DNA of 64,000 nt from Diphasiastrum complanatum (Eukaryota > Streptophyta > Lycopodiopsida > Lycopodiales > Lycopodiaceae), in the NCBI GenBank assembly GCA_029204225.1, contig CM055107.1, positions 22,634,178 through 22,698,177 of the forward strand, written 5' to 3'. The position numbers and the translations under genes were made by a program. The notes beneath the pieces were generated by a model. It had not been told where the DNA came from. It searched no databases and was given only the letters and a program-made list of their open reading frames with translations. Each line of letters starts with the position of its first letter. The stretch's first letter is position 1. Positions 61,740 through 64,000 of the stretch are shown piece by piece.

Positions 61740-62056
61740 ATCTTCTACAAGTCCAAATTCGACTTCTACTAATGTTTCCACACGTGTGAGCAGCCCTCTA
61801 CACATGGGAGATCACTCCTAAACTTATGGCATAGCATTTCCGCTAAGTGGAATATAGCTAGAAAACTAGATTTTGGCCATTTTAGCCATTAGATCTCAAA
61901 TGAAATGGTATGTACAACCTATACGACTCATCTAAATGATAAATTCATTAATTTCACACTTGGGAACAAGCTCCACACATGTCTAATGATGATATGTACT
62001 AGTCATAGTGATATTTACAAGATTTGATCAAATTAGCTTTTGCCAATTTTAACACA
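61740..62056 (-). repeat. LTR fragment related to the Copia LTR at 13066-13876
   Basis: It matches 13560-13876 in order. Shared words are CCACACGTGTGAGC, CCTCTACACATGGGA, TAGAAAACTAG, TTTTGGCCATTTTAGCCA, TATGTACAACATAT-like and CTCCACACATGT. It ends in CA at 62056. Orientation is as in the 13066 copy. The rest of that LTR is not present to the left. Confidence 0.75.
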
Positions 62057-62850
62057 TACTGTTGGCATCCTGGGATACGACCCTCAGTTAAGTGCCAAAT
62101 TAAAAAGATTTGAAGCGGCCTTACAACTAGCGCTTTTACCAAACTCTGAAACTTGAAAGGTAGTCATAGTCAGTTTGAGAAAAATCCCACTTTATTAGAA
62201 GGTTACATTTCAAGTGTGTGACCCCGACTCTAGTCTCTGGGGCGTTGGCATGCCAAGGCGGGTGCCAGAACAACATTCCAACAAGGGGAGCTGAGACTTG
62301 GTTGGAGCTCGCCCTGAGTCGCAACCCGCATCCCCCTATAATTTTGGTGGGATTAGCCACCTCCCCTCATACCAAGTGCTCTGCCCAAGCTGGTAAAGCA
62401 CATTTTCTCTCTCTAGGATTTTCTCTCTGTAAAATTTATTGATCCCCAGACTTCCTTTAATCATGCCTAGATCGTGTGAGGTGATTGCACATCGATCCGA
62501 GTTCTTTGGACTTCTCTAAATCCAATCAAAGTTTTTCAGCCATAGGAACTTGGCACCGATTGGATTCTGGTCACAGTGATGTCGGAAGCGGCGTCGACGC
62601 CGACGCCGTCGATACCGAGAACAATGCTAGTGGTAATGGCCCTAGAGTAAAGCTTGCACTTGAAAGCTAGCTTTACAACAATCCCCCTCGTGGTGGGCTG
62701 CTCCTACTTAACGCTAAGCTCATAGGAATATGTTTGTCTTTATGTCACATAGCGCCCTTCATTATCACTCATGAATGTGACAAAGAGAAAACCTTGGACC
62801 CACGTTGGCTTCCTTGATCTCATCTCACCTGCCAAAGCGGGACCCTAAAC
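62057..62850. other. Spacer upstream of the sHSP gene
   Basis: Higher GC than its surroundings. A plus-strand 61-codon frame at 62485-62670 (including SDVGSGVDADAVDTENNASG) follows TTGGCACCGATTGGATTCTGG, which looks like a retroelement leader, but no other element parts are found. No gene is claimed. Confidence 0.4.
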
Positions 62851-62854
62851 GGCC

Positions 62855-62867
62855 TTCATGAACGTCC
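62855..62867 (+). promoter_or_regulatory. Heat shock element candidate
   Basis: TTCATGAACGTCC contains TTC-nn-GAA-nn-TCC, two perfect inverted heat-shock-factor units and a third with one mismatch. It lies about 130 bp upstream of the TATA box of the sHSP gene, a usual position for HSF binding. Confidence 0.5.
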
Positions 62868-62997
62868 CGTTTCATAAGTCGAGAGTCTTCTACATTCATC
62901 TCTTTTCTCTACCTTTCTGGGCTTTCTTCCACCCCCTCTACTCTCTTATCTTCTCTCCTCTCCTCTCCTCTCGCACTTTACGACAATACATCCTCTC

Positions 62998-63009
62998 TAT
63001 ATATATTTT
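62998..63009 (+). promoter_or_regulatory. TATA box of the sHSP gene
   Basis: TATATATATTTT follows a CT-rich tract and lies 190 bp upstream of the chosen ATG. This leaves room for a leader of about 160 bp. Confidence 0.55.
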
Positions 63010-63198
63010 CCTCATTCCTCCGTAGCTTGCATAATTTCAGTAAGTTCTTGACCAGCTATCTACAGCTACGCGGTCCTAGTAATTGATATTGTCTCTACAT
63101 TGGGGATTCTCTTTTCATCAACTCTCGCCATCGAGACAATCTTAGAAAACGCAAACATGAATTGGTTTCTGAGAAATGTTTTACCGCTTTTACTGGAT

Positions 63199-63859
63199 AT
63201 GGCTTTGAACCCATTCTTCTTTGGTCGAGATCAAAGTATTTTTGATCCCTTGGATAGAATTTTAGAGCCATTTGACAGATTTCCTCTGTGGGACAATGCA
63301 CCTTCTCGACAGTTCGCCCAGGATGTGAGTGCCATTGCCAGTACTCGAGTAGACTGGCTTGAAACCCCGGAGGCTCATATTTTTAAAGCCGATCTACCAG
63401 GTAATTCATTGTTCCTGACCTCAGCATATGTTTGTAAGACTTTATGCTCACAATTTCGAATAATCTTCCTTAGCCTGGCTTCCAGGCTTATTGCCAGAAA
63501 ATCTTCATGCTCGGGCTCTTTTTATGGTACTTCTTGTTGTTCGCGTTCTCTGATTCATCGGATTTGTATTCTGAGTCTTTTGAATGTGTCTTGATTTGTT
63601 GCTGTTTTCGATTTCAGGGTTGAAAAAGGAAGAAATAAAGGTTCAGGTGGAAGATGGACGTACGTTACAGATAAGCGGGGAACGCAAGAAAGAGGAGGTG
63701 GAGAAGACGGACAAATGGCATCGGGTGGAGCGTACGCAGGGCAGTTTCTTGCGACGCTTCCGCTTACCAGAGAATGCGAAAGTGGAGGAAGTGAAGGCGA
63801 AGGTTGAGGATGGTGTCCTTTTTTCCTATGTATGTCGCCCACAAATGCGAGGGTTTTAG
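63199..63859 (+). CDS. Cytosolic small heat shock protein (alpha-crystallin family), divergent 3' end
   Basis: Exon 1 is 63199-63400 and exon 2 starts at 63618. The 217-bp intron has GTAATT...TTTCAG borders and is phase 1. The ATG at 63199 gives [20 protein letters not shown], like class I plant sHSP starts. An in-frame ATG at 63157 is an alternative. The alpha-crystallin domain follows: [19 protein letters not shown], then [20 protein letters not shown], the WHRVER strand, [20 protein letters not shown] and VEDGVL. sHSPs form oligomers that hold unfolding proteins. After EDGVL the expected TVTVPK strand and C-terminal I-x-I tail are missing. The frame instead ends [12 protein letters not shown] and stop at 63859. 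Either the gene is 3'-truncated, or splicing at the GTATGT donor (63830-63835) continues beyond the window. Confidence 0.85.
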
Positions 63860-64000
63860 AGTCTTATTCACTTGAGCTTGTACATAATACATATTCTTGT
63901 CTGTCAGAAATTAGCTTCAGATCTAGATGTCTTTCGATGTTCCTAAATCTCAGAAGTTATTATTCCTTATTTGGATAACTGCAACAAGAAATAATAACTT

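Noticed and set aside
62360-62440. tRNA-like or SINE-like stretch (AAGCTGGTAAAGCAC)
   Set aside because: No convincing A and B boxes at the right spacing and no cloverleaf could be drawn.
62485-62670. 61-codon plus ORF upstream of the sHSP
   Set aside because: It looks like a retroelement leader fragment, with no other gene parts or promoter of its own.

Overview
This window is nuclear DNA of a land plant. It has spliced genes with GT-AG introns, a plant-type eIF5A, a plant small heat shock protein, Copia and Ty3 chromovirus retrotransposons, a CACTA element, a hAT element and a Helitron. Host genes are sparse and transposon remnants are dense. Very long GA/CT microsatellites and AT-rich spacers suggest a large, repeat-rich genome. 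I suspect a fern or another non-angiosperm plant, but that is an impression and not something the sequence proves.

Layout. 1-708: a 274-bp tandem repeat running off the left edge. 1488-7227: a complete but decayed Copia element on the minus strand, with both LTRs, primer binding site, purine tract and a near-perfect 5-bp target duplication. It sits beside a plus-strand Copia remnant (7530-10144) that itself contains a 738-bp solo LTR with a perfect target duplication. 10171-16961: a minus-strand CACTA region (DUF4216 and TNP2 pieces, a SET-like ORF and a repeat-protein ORF) broken by a truncated Copia with its 5' LTR. 17100-23040: AT-rich sequence with two very long GA arrays, a hairpin cluster and a MITE-like inverted repeat. 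23042-25657: 3' half of another Copia element.

29513-31290 holds the clearest host gene, eIF5A, with five exons on the minus strand encoding 160 aa. 36226-37990 is a Copia remnant whose ORF ends in an unrelated 173-residue tail. 39140-39680 is a plus-strand Copia fragment. 40215-42950 is a truncated Ty3 chromovirus. It abuts a GC-rich minisatellite (43020-43910) that lies just upstream of a TATA box. 45211-46770 is a probable F-box gene on the minus strand.

47806-55070 is a hAT transposon with terminal inverted repeats, an exact 8-bp target duplication, subterminal palindromes and a multi-exon, frameshifted transposase. A Copia fragment without LTRs is inserted in it. 56039-60430 is a Helitron whose Rep half is inverted relative to its helicase half. 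60500-62056 is a degenerate duplicated region ending in an LTR fragment. 62850-63859 is a small heat shock protein gene with a heat shock element and TATA box.

The host genes (eIF5A, F-box, sHSP) have no shared pathway. The main story is nested transposition, truncation, capture and inversion. Most transposon reading frames are broken and none looks clearly autonomous.
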